From Dinoroseobacter sp. (GTDB lineage Bacteria; Pseudomonadota; Alphaproteobacteria; Rhodobacterales; Rhodobacteraceae): a stretch of DNA of 64,000 bases. Position numbers and translations under genes: made by a program. Of the stretch, positions 53,258-61,302 are shown piece by piece. The DNA lies in NCBI GenBank assembly GCA_017643385.1, contig JAEPNN010000001.1:1-64000 (forward strand), in the 5' to 3' direction. Numbering within the stretch: position 1 is the stretch's first letter; every line of letters begins with the position of its first letter. A model generated the notes under the pieces. The model made no database searches. It was not told the DNA's origin and worked only from the letters and a program-made list of their open reading frames with translations.

Positions 53258-54673
53258 ATGAGTGATCTGTCTGCTATGTCCGACCCCTCCTTTCCTTCAC
53301 TTGGTGCCACTGATCCCAGCGGTTGGGTGCGACTGCGTACGTTGATCCTGCTGCGATGGCTCGCAATCGGTGGTCAAATCATAACGATCACAATTGTAAC
53401 TCAGGTAATGAAACTGCCCCTGAACATCGGCCTTTTGTATATGGCCGTCGGCGCTTCCATTATCGCCAATGTCGTTGCGATGTTTGTTTATCCAGAAAAC
53501 AAACGTCTGTCCGAAGGAGAGGCAACTGTCACACTTCTCTTTGATATCTCGCAGCTCGCGTTCCTACTCTACCTGACAGGGGGGCTGAATAATCCCTTTG
53601 CGCTTCTGATTCTTGCGCCCGTGACAATTTCCGCAGCAACGTTGCGCCTCCGATCAACGATTCTGCTTGGCTTCATTGCGATCATGCTGACCACCATGGT
53701 GGCTTTGTTCCATATTCCATTGCGAATGGAACAGGGGTTCATTCTGCGCATGCCAGATGTTCTGGTCTTTGGATTCTGGATCGCGATTGTGATCGGTGTG
53801 CTGTTTCTGAGCGTCTATGCTTACCGGGTGATGGGCGAAAACCAATCTATGAATCAGGCGCTTCTCGCAACACAAATGGCGCTTGCGCGGGAACAGAAGC
53901 TCACAGATCTTGGCGGTGTTGTGGCCGCTGCAGCGCATGAGCTTGGCACACCTTTGGCAACGATCAAACTGGTCAGTTCGGAATTGAAAGAAGAGCTTGA
54001 AGATCCTGTGCTCAAAGAAGACGCTATCCTAATCAGCGAACAGGCAGACAGGTGCCGTGATATCCTTCGCTCGATGGGGCGCGCGGGAAAAGACGATCTT
54101 CACCTGCGCACTGCGCCCTTAGGCGCTGTGGTCCGTGAGGCCGCTGAACCGCACGCGGAACGCGGGAAATCTCTGCACTTTGATATCTCACCGGGGGCAG
54201 GTGGCGATCCGACGCAACCGACTATTCGCCGTCAACCCGAGATCATTCACGGAATCCGAAATCTGGTCCAGAATGCCGTCGACTTCGCCGAAGCCAATGT
54301 CTGGGTTGATGTCCATTGGACCCAGGAGATCGTGATAGTGCGGATTATCGATGATGGCGTTGGGTTTCCTCATCAAGTCATGGGCAGGATTGGTGATCCA
54401 TTTGTGCGCCGCAGGAAAACCGATACCGAGCAAAGCAAAAGACCCGGCTATGAAGGCATGGGCCTTGGATTGTTCATCGCCAAGACACTGTTGGAGCGCA
54501 CTGGCGCCGAACTGACCTTCGCTAACGGGTCCGACCCTTTCATGGTGCCATCGGACCGTCCCGTTCGATCAGGTGCGATTATCGAAGCCGTCTGGCCATG
54601 TGAGCAGCTTGTGTTGGTGAATGACAAAACAAAAGGTTTGGGTGAAAACGTTCCGATGGAAACCCGCGCCTGA
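53258..54673 (+). CDS. regB: Redox-sensing histidine kinase RegB/PrrB/ActS
   Basis: A 471-residue membrane sensor kinase. Six membrane segments span about residues 25-190, with the quinone-linked GGLNNPF motif near residue 107. The phospho-acceptor His227 is in AHELGTPLA, and the redox-active Cys266 is in ADRCRDILRSMG. The ATPase lobe has NLVQNAVDFA, DDGVGFP and GMGLGLFIAKTL. It phosphorylates RegA under low oxygen. The start at 53258 has a second ATG six codons on as an alternative. Confidence 0.96.
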   Translation: MSDLSAMSDPSFPSLGATDPSGWVRLRTLILLRWLAIGGQIITITIVTQVMKLPLNIGLLYMAVGASIIANVVAMFVYPENKRLSEGEATVTLLFDISQLAFLLYLTGGLNNPFALLILAPVTISAATLRLRSTILLGFIAIMLTTMVALFHIPLRMEQGFILRMPDVLVFGFWIAIVIGVLFLSVYAYRVMGENQSMNQALLATQMALAREQKLTDLGGVVAAAAHELGTPLATIKLVSSELKEELEDPVLKEDAILISEQADRCRDILRSMGRAGKDDLHLRTAPLGAVVREAAEPHAERGKSLHFDISPGAGGDPTQPTIRRQPEIIHGIRNLVQNAVDFAEANVWVDVHWTQEIVIVRIIDDGVGFPHQVMGRIGDPFVRRRKTDTEQSKRPGYEGMGLGLFIAKTLLERTGAELTFANGSDPFMVPSDRPVRSGAIIEAVWPCEQLVLVNDKTKGLGENVPMETRA

Positions 54674-54778
54674 TAGAGCTCTTGCTTCACAAATAGTTAA
54701 ATTAACGCTTATTTTACCAGTTTTGCGCAAAAAGCCTAAAGCGGGACAGCGCGTGCCCGCTTGATGGGAGAAAACGCG

Positions 54779-56116
54779 ATGCTTGCGATAGAACTTTCTA
54801 CATTACTGGTTTTGGCTGGCTCATCTTTCATTACCGCAGCGTTCGCAGTGGGTGGGCTGATCTGGGTCAGCGGTCGCGAAAACATGGTTGCGGTACCAAC
54901 CGGGTCTACCTTTGCACCAGGAAAGATTGGTGATCTTTTTCCACAAAATGAAAGCCAACGACCGTCAGTTCAATCGGCTGACCAAGCAGAGCTTGAGATG
55001 CTGCGCAATGCGCTTGCACATACGCCTACGTTGATCTGGCAAAGAGGCGCAGATGGCACTCTGAAATGGGCGAATGCCGCTTACATAACGCTTGTTAAAG
55101 AAATCGATCCAGATGCAGCAAGAGCATGGCCCTTGCCAGATATTTTTTCCGACTTTCTTCCACATGATTCCAAAGGCACTCCCGCGCATCGGCGGGCATC
55201 TCTGCAAACCCCCTCTAATAAACGGCTTTGGTTCGAAATTGACGCTCATGAGATCGGCGACAGCCTTGTTTGCAGCGCAACGCCAATCGATGCGGCTATT
55301 GCCGCAGAAGAGAAGATGCGCAGTTTCATGCAAACGCTCACCCGTACGTTCGCACACCTACGTACCGGCCTCGCAATTTTTGACCGGGACCGTCGACTGA
55401 TCATCTTCAACCCAGCCCTCATGGATCTGACCGAATTGGGTGGAGAATGGCTGTCTTCCAGACCTTCGCTAACCAGCTTTTTCGACCAGCTACGCGCTAA
55501 GAACGTACTGCCGGAACCGAAAGATTATAAAAGCTGGCGTGATCGGCTTGCCCATATTGAGGAAGAGGCGGCCGAAGGTCAGTTTGACGAAATGTGGTCA
55601 TTGCCAGATGGGCAGGTTTTTCGGGTATGCGCGCGCCCCCATCCTGATGGCGGTCTAGCGTTCATGATCGAAGACATTTCAGACGAAATGGCGCTGACCC
55701 GGCGCTTCCGAGCAGAGCTTGAGCTTGGCCAGTCCGTAATCAATGCAATGGATGAGGCCGTTGTCGTGTTCTCGCCCACCGGAACACAATTGATGGCAAA
55801 TCGCGCCTATACCGATATGTGGGGCCTTGAAGAGGACGGGGCTGAGACCGACGTTGCGGCGCCATCTATTCTGGATGCAAACAAGCTTTGGACAATGCAC
55901 AGTCTGCCCGCACCCCTTTGGGGCGAAATTCGTGAATTCGTCGGTTCAACAGCGCAGCGCAGTGAGTGGAGCGATCGAGGCACGTTGCTGGATGGGACAT
56001 TATTGAGAGCACGCGTAGTGCCCCTAACCGGGGGAGCGACGTTGGTTGCATTCGCGCATGACGACCCAACGCCGGTCTTCTCACCAAAGCATTTGATTGA
56101 AAGCCGCGTCAGCTAA
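54779..56116 (+). CDS. Membrane-anchored PAS-domain protein without a kinase domain
   Basis: A 445-residue protein. One N-terminal membrane segment (residues 5-30) is followed by three PAS-like modules: near 80-150 (LIWQRGADGTLKWANAAY), 195-300 (GLAIFDRDRRLIIFNPAL) and 320-430 (DEAVVVFSPTGTQLMANRAY). No histidine-kinase, GGDEF or EAL domain follows, so the output is unknown. In related alphaproteobacteria similar PAS proteins sit between regB and tsaE. GGGAG eight bases before the ATG at 54779 decides the start over ATG 54764. Confidence 0.75.
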   Translation: MLAIELSTLLVLAGSSFITAAFAVGGLIWVSGRENMVAVPTGSTFAPGKIGDLFPQNESQRPSVQSADQAELEMLRNALAHTPTLIWQRGADGTLKWANAAYITLVKEIDPDAARAWPLPDIFSDFLPHDSKGTPAHRRASLQTPSNKRLWFEIDAHEIGDSLVCSATPIDAAIAAEEKMRSFMQTLTRTFAHLRTGLAIFDRDRRLIIFNPALMDLTELGGEWLSSRPSLTSFFDQLRAKNVLPEPKDYKSWRDRLAHIEEEAAEGQFDEMWSLPDGQVFRVCARPHPDGGLAFMIEDISDEMALTRRFRAELELGQSVINAMDEAVVVFSPTGTQLMANRAYTDMWGLEEDGAETDVAAPSILDANKLWTMHSLPAPLWGEIREFVGSTAQRSEWSDRGTLLDGTLLRARVVPLTGGATLVAFAHDDPTPVFSPKHLIESRVS

Positions 56117-56164
56117 ACCATTCAGCTTGTTCCAATCACAGGCTGCGTTAGACTCGCAGCCAGA

Positions 56165-56686
56165 ATGTCTGAACCTCAAACCTATCCCTCCACGAACGCG
56201 CTCCTGTGCTCCAGGCTCGTCGACAGCGAGGAAGAGACCGTCGATCTGGCGCTGAATCTGGCTCGCAACTTACGGGCGGGCGACCTTGTTCTTTTAAACG
56301 GTGCACTGGGCAGCGGAAAAACCTTCTTCGCGCGCGCTTTGATCCAGTCCCGTTTGTTCGAAATCGGGGCATGGGAAGACGTGCCATCGCCATCTTTCAC
56401 ACTCGTTCAGGAATACGACCTTGGCACCGATGCGCTGTGGCACGTGGACCTGTACCGCCTCAGCGGACCTGACGATATTTACGAACTTGGCCTGATCGAT
56501 GCATTTGAAACGGCGATCTGTCTGATCGAATGGCCTGATCGTCTTGGGCATCTAACGCCTAAGAATGCGATCACTCTTAAAATTAGGGATAAAGGCGAAA
56601 CATCTCGGCAGTTTGATTTCACATTCCCTGATACGGATCGCGGTCACTTGCTGGCAGCTACCATGACAGGCCCACCGACACCATGA
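56165..56686 (+). CDS. tsaE: tRNA threonylcarbamoyladenosine biosynthesis ATPase TsaE
   Basis: A 173-residue P-loop ATPase. DLVLLNGALGSGKTFFARAL holds Walker A near residue 46, VPSPSFTLVQEY is the TsaE signature, WHVDLYRLSGPDDIYELGL contains the switch region and CLIEWPDRLG ends the core. With TsaB and TsaD it makes t6A at position 37 of ANN-decoding tRNAs. The amgK start overlaps its stop (ATGA), the first link in an operon reaching addA. Confidence 0.94.
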   Translation: MSEPQTYPSTNALLCSRLVDSEEETVDLALNLARNLRAGDLVLLNGALGSGKTFFARALIQSRLFEIGAWEDVPSPSFTLVQEYDLGTDALWHVDLYRLSGPDDIYELGLIDAFETAICLIEWPDRLGHLTPKNAITLKIRDKGETSRQFDFTFPDTDRGHLLAATMTGPPTP

Positions 56687-57684
56687 CGCGGCAGAGTGAT
56701 ATTCAAACCTTCCTGACATCTGCAGGGCTGAAAGACCCGAAGGTATCGCCTTTGGCCGGGGACGCCTCATCGCGACGATATTGGAGAGTTGCTCATACAG
56801 GCACAAGTTACGTTCTGATGGACGCCCCGCGGGAAAGCGGTTTGGATATTGGACCGTATTTAGGCGTCGCGCTCCACTTGCGAAACTACGGCTATAGCGC
56901 ACCAGAAATACTTGCCCATGACACCGCGTCTGGATTTGTGTTGATGGAAGATCTTGGGGACAGTCTCTACGCACGTCTTCTGGCGAATACGCGCGACGCG
57001 GAGCTACCGATCTATGAGGCGGCAGTGGACGTGCTGATCGACCTGGCCCAACAAGAACCCCCCCTATCAACTGAACCATACGATGCTAATGATATGGCGC
57101 AAAAATCCGCTCTGGCCGGCAAGTGGTATGCAGGAAGAAGTGAGGTATCCCATTTCATTTGGGAAAACCTGAAACCGCTTCTAATGGAGGCTGAGCAAGC
57201 CCCACAAACTCTTGTGCTACGTGATTATCACGCGGAAAATTTAATCTGGCTGCCAGATCGAACTGGCTTGAAACGCGTTGGGCTACTCGATTTCCAAGAC
57301 GCCATGGTGGGACCGGTTGGTTATGATCTGATCTCCCTTTTGGACGATGCAAGACGCGATGTGTCCCCCTCCATTAAGGCGCCACTGGTCGATCGATATA
57401 CGTGTGGGACCGGTTTAGATCTTGAAACGATGCTGCGGCTTAACGCATTGCTGACAGTTCAGCGTTCATTGCGAATCCTGGGCGTATTTGCGCGGCTTTC
57501 ATTATACTTTTCAAAACCAAATTATGTGGATTTAATTCCCCGCGTCTGGGCTCAGATGACACGCGCCTTGGAGCACCCGGTTCATTCGTCGTTTCGGGCA
57601 GGACTGATGGACGCGCTACCCGAGCCTAATACGGCACATCTTAGTGATCTGAGGGCGAGATGCGGCACAATCCGGACGCTTTGA
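56683..57684 (+). CDS. amgK: N-acetylmuramate/N-acetylglucosamine kinase AmgK
   Basis: A 333-residue APH-type sugar kinase. PLAGDASSRRYWRV is the nucleotide-binding start typical of AmgK, FVLMEDLGD marks the hinge, VLRDYHAENLIWL is the catalytic loop and GLLDFQDAMVGPVGYDL the metal-binding segment. It phosphorylates the anomeric carbon of MurNAc in peptidoglycan recycling. murU overlaps its 3' end by 25 bases, and the two catalyse consecutive steps. Confidence 0.92.
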   Translation: MTRQSDIQTFLTSAGLKDPKVSPLAGDASSRRYWRVAHTGTSYVLMDAPRESGLDIGPYLGVALHLRNYGYSAPEILAHDTASGFVLMEDLGDSLYARLLANTRDAELPIYEAAVDVLIDLAQQEPPLSTEPYDANDMAQKSALAGKWYAGRSEVSHFIWENLKPLLMEAEQAPQTLVLRDYHAENLIWLPDRTGLKRVGLLDFQDAMVGPVGYDLISLLDDARRDVSPSIKAPLVDRYTCGTGLDLETMLRLNALLTVQRSLRILGVFARLSLYFSKPNYVDLIPRVWAQMTRALEHPVHSSFRAGLMDALPEPNTAHLSDLRARCGTIRTL

Positions 57685-58352
57685 TGATATTTGCCGCGGG
57701 GCTCGGCACACGCATGCAGCCCTTAACCAACATGCGGCCAAAAGCGCTTGTCGAGGTTTTTGGCAAACCGTTGATCGAGCACGCATTGGCCCTGCCACGA
57801 AGTGCAGGTGCATCACGGATTGTGGTGAACACCCATGCGCATGCAGATCAGATGCATCGATATCTGGAAGCCAAGACCGATGTCATTATCAGTCATGAGC
57901 CTTTGCTTCTGGACACAGGCGGAGGGTTGCAAGCAGCACTGCCGATGCTTGGCAATGAGCCTGTGTTTACACTCAATTCCGATGCAGCGTGGTCGGATGA
58001 AAGCGCTCTTACCCGTCTCGCAGCCAGCTGGAACCCTGACCGTATGGACGCGCTCTTACTGCTGGTCACCCCAGAGCAGGCTCATGGATATACACGGCCC
58101 GGCAGCTTTGACATGGACAGCGAAGGCAAACTGATAAGGCCGGGATCATTGGTTTATACCGGGGCGCAGATCATAAAGACCGACCAGTTTAAGGACTGCC
58201 CCGAAGGCGCATTTTCCATATGGTGGCTGTGGGAAAAGATTTTCGAAGATGGCCGGATGTTTGGGTGTCATTATCCGGGCGAATGGGCAGATGTCGGCAC
58301 GCCCGAAGGGATAGAGATCGCGGAGGCAATGCTTGATGCATCCGCTGTTTGA
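57660..58352 (+). CDS. murU: N-acetylmuramate-1-phosphate uridylyltransferase MurU
   Basis: A 230-residue NTP transferase. MIFAAGLGTRMQPLT is the nucleotide loop, RPKALVEVFGKPLIEHAL carries the Lys, LLLDTGGGL and LNSDAAWSD supply the metal Asp, and EWADVGTPEGIE the C-terminal acidic site. It makes UDP-MurNAc from MurNAc-1-phosphate, feeding recycled muropeptide sugar back to cell-wall synthesis. The addB gene starts 17 bases before its stop. Confidence 0.92.
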   Translation: MRHNPDALMIFAAGLGTRMQPLTNMRPKALVEVFGKPLIEHALALPRSAGASRIVVNTHAHADQMHRYLEAKTDVIISHEPLLLDTGGGLQAALPMLGNEPVFTLNSDAAWSDESALTRLAASWNPDRMDALLLLVTPEQAHGYTRPGSFDMDSEGKLIRPGSLVYTGAQIIKTDQFKDCPEGAFSIWWLWEKIFEDGRMFGCHYPGEWADVGTPEGIEIAEAMLDASAV

Positions 58353-61302
58353 GCCCTGCGCGAAGCCCCGTGTTTTTGCCTTACCGGTGCATGCTGATTT
58401 TCCGAAGCACCTCGTCGCAGGGCTGGAACAAAGGTTAAGCAAAGCCGCGCCCGAGAGCTGGGCGAGAACAACCGTTATCGTAAATACCGAACGCATGGCC
58501 CGCCGCCTGCGCGCGATCCTATCGGATGGACCTGCACGGTTCCTGCCAAAAATCCTGACCGTGACAGATATTGCCGGGCCAGCTGGGCTAAGTCTTGGTG
58601 TCTTTGGCCTTCCAAAACAAAGGCCAGGGCTACGTCGCCGGTTGGAGCTGGCACAGCTGGTTGAGAAGCTGCTTCAGGCTGAACCGGGGCTTGCACCCAT
58701 GTCCTCTGCATATGCGCTTGCTGACAGTTTAGCGGGCCTTCTCGATGAAATGCACGACGAAGCGGTACAGGTTGGCGTGCTGCAAAAGCTTGATCTCGGC
58801 GCGCACTCCGAGCACTGGAACCGCGCATTGCGCTTTCTCGAAATCGTCCTGCCATTTGCAGAAGCCGATCAAAGCCTCTTGGACCCAGCCGCGCGCTTTC
58901 AGCTGGCAGTCGATACACTGATTGAAAGCTGGACGAAATCTGCACCGGGCGATCCGATCTTGTTGGCAGGCTCAACCGGGTCTCGAGGAACGACGGCACG
59001 CTTGATGGATGCTATCGCAAAACTTCCGCAAGGGGCCGTTATTTTACCGGGTTTCGACTTCGATCAGCCTCAGCACATCTGGGATCAGATCGCGGCTTCT
59101 AATGCAGGTGAAGACCACCCACAAGAGCGACTCTCACAGGTACTTCAGCGCTTGGAAATAAATGCTGGTAACGTCCATCCTTGGGATAAATCCATCTCGC
59201 CGACCACCCCCCGCAGCGCCCTTTTCTCACTGGCCTTAAGGCCCGCACCTGTCACGGATCAATGGCGCAAGGACGGGCCGAAACTTTCAAACCTAGCACA
59301 GGCCTGCGAGGGAATGACGCTTGTTGAAGCCGATACACCGCGGGGTGAAGCGGCAGCGATTGCATATCGGTTACGGCAGGCTCTTGCTGACGGTCAGACA
59401 GCTGCATTGATCACCCCCGACCGAATGTTGACGCGTCAGGTTACGGCAGCGCTCGATCTTTGGCGTATCACACCAGATGATAGTGCGGGCCGCCCGCTTG
59501 CTTTGTCGGCTCCGGGTCGTTTCTTGCGGCAGGTTTCGGACCTTACAGCGGCTCAGGTTACTTCCGAAGCGCTGATTGCCATTCTGAAACACCCGCTTAC
59601 GTCGACCGGTAGATCTCGCCGCGGGCCGCATTTGCGGCTCACACGTTTGTTTGAGATGTGGTTGCGGAAATCAGGCCCAAGCTACCCGACACCGGCCCTT
59701 ATTCATAAATGGGCCAAGGCCGAAAATGATCCCGAAGCCCAAGGCTGGGCTGACTGGGTGTGTGAAGTTCTATCGTCGTGCGACGCAATCCATGCAGGGC
59801 CACTGGGAACTATTCTTGAGCAGACGCTCTCGCTCGTGGACCTTATCGCGTCCGGGGATGTGACTCGAGATGACACAGGCCAGTTGTGGCTCGAAGAGGC
59901 CGGTGAGAAAGCGCAAAACATGATTGCGGAGTTGAAGGAAGAGGCTGACGCAGGCGGCACGTATACGCCACGAAGCTTCACCGACCTGTTGAACGCAGTC
60001 CTTCAAAACGAAACCGTCAGGGATGCAGTCAGCAGCGATCCGCGGATCATGATCTGGGGAACGTTGGAGGCAAGGGTTCAGGGCGCTGATTTGGTCATTC
60101 TCGGCGGCTTGAACGAAGGCATCTGGCCCTCTCAGCCCTCCCCCGACCCGTGGCTTAACCGTCAAATGCGCAAAGACGCAGGCCTGACTTTACCAGATCG
60201 CCGGATCGGATTGCAGGCGCATGATTTCCAGCAAGCCGTTGCCGCAAAAACTGTGATCCTGACACGGGCCCGACGGGACAGCGACGCCGAAACAGTACCC
60301 TCCAGGTGGCTGAACCGATTGACCAACCTGTTGTCAGGCATCGGGCCTCAGGGGGAAGACTGCCTTGCGGCCATGCGGTCCAGAGGGGACATGTTGCTGG
60401 CCGACGTCGCCGCGCTGGAGCGCCCGACCAAAACCCTGACGCCCGCGCCACGCCCGGAACCTGCGCCGCCTGTCCTTGCGCGCCCGACCGAGCTGTCGTT
60501 CACAGATGTCGAAAAGCTTCGTCGCGATCCCTATCACATCTATGCCAAACACGTTTTGCGCCTTCGGCCTCTGGACGATTTACGCAAGGCACCTGATGCC
60601 CGACTTCGTGGGCAGGTGCTGCATAAAGTCTTTGAGGTCTTCACCCGGTCAGCCTTGGACGGGCTGCCCGCCAATGCACGCGATCTTCTGATGCAAGCCG
60701 CAGACAAAGTCTTGGCAAGCGCGGAAGGGTGGACCGCGGCCGAACGCCAATGGCGCGTTCACATTGATCGGATCGCGGATGGGTTCCTGATCGCAGAAGC
60801 CCAGCGCCGCAAAATCGCTTCGCCCTTTGCGCTGGAAGTACACGGTTCACTCAAAATACCCGGCGGAGGGCGTCTATTTGGCCGCGCAGACAGGGTCGAC
60901 GTCACGGATACCGGAGAGCTTGTTCTTTACGACTATAAAAGCGGCGCACCCCCAAGCCCCAAAATTATCGAGCATTACAACCGACAGCTGCATCTGGAGG
61001 CAGCCGTGGCCGAGGCCAACGGATTTAAGGGTGTTCCCGCAGCGACCGTTGCGGAGATTGCGTTTCTTGGATTGCATAAAGATCTGCGCACAACGCGGGT
61101 TCAGCACAATGAAGATCCAGATTTTGTAAGCAAAAGCTGGGAGGCCTTTCTTGCCCTCTTCCAGCGCTATCAGAAGCCCGAAAAAGGGTATTTGTCGCGA
61201 CGGGCCGTGAAAGATATGGCTTGGGCCGGTGAGTACGATCATCTTGCAAGATATGGGGAATGGGATGACAGCACATCCGGTTCTCCGGAAAGTGTCACCT
61301 GA
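58336..61302 (+). CDS. addB: Double-strand break repair protein AddB
   Basis: A 988-residue inactivated-helicase/nuclease subunit of the AddAB recombination complex. The N-terminal third has no intact Walker A, as in alphaproteobacterial AddB. The C-terminal PD-(D/E)XK nuclease domain is visible: RLRGQVLHKVFEVF, GRADRVDVTDTGELVLYDYKSG (Asp and Lys of the active site). RMWGTLEAR-like and GGLNEGIWP segments lie near residues 575-600. The ATG at 58336 follows a TTG; the addA start shares the last base of its stop (TGATG). Confidence 0.94.
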   Translation: MHPLFEPCAKPRVFALPVHADFPKHLVAGLEQRLSKAAPESWARTTVIVNTERMARRLRAILSDGPARFLPKILTVTDIAGPAGLSLGVFGLPKQRPGLRRRLELAQLVEKLLQAEPGLAPMSSAYALADSLAGLLDEMHDEAVQVGVLQKLDLGAHSEHWNRALRFLEIVLPFAEADQSLLDPAARFQLAVDTLIESWTKSAPGDPILLAGSTGSRGTTARLMDAIAKLPQGAVILPGFDFDQPQHIWDQIAASNAGEDHPQERLSQVLQRLEINAGNVHPWDKSISPTTPRSALFSLALRPAPVTDQWRKDGPKLSNLAQACEGMTLVEADTPRGEAAAIAYRLRQALADGQTAALITPDRMLTRQVTAALDLWRITPDDSAGRPLALSAPGRFLRQVSDLTAAQVTSEALIAILKHPLTSTGRSRRGPHLRLTRLFEMWLRKSGPSYPTPALIHKWAKAENDPEAQGWADWVCEVLSSCDAIHAGPLGTILEQTLSLVDLIASGDVTRDDTGQLWLEEAGEKAQNMIAELKEEADAGGTYTPRSFTDLLNAVLQNETVRDAVSSDPRIMIWGTLEARVQGADLVILGGLNEGIWPSQPSPDPWLNRQMRKDAGLTLPDRRIGLQAHDFQQAVAAKTVILTRARRDSDAETVPSRWLNRLTNLLSGIGPQGEDCLAAMRSRGDMLLADVAALERPTKTLTPAPRPEPAPPVLARPTELSFTDVEKLRRDPYHIYAKHVLRLRPLDDLRKAPDARLRGQVLHKVFEVFTRSALDGLPANARDLLMQAADKVLASAEGWTAAERQWRVHIDRIADGFLIAEAQRRKIASPFALEVHGSLKIPGGGRLFGRADRVDVTDTGELVLYDYKSGAPPSPKIIEHYNRQLHLEAAVAEANGFKGVPAATVAEIAFLGLHKDLRTTRVQHNEDPDFVSKSWEAFLALFQRYQKPEKGYLSRRAVKDMAWAGEYDHLARYGEWDDSTSGSPESVT

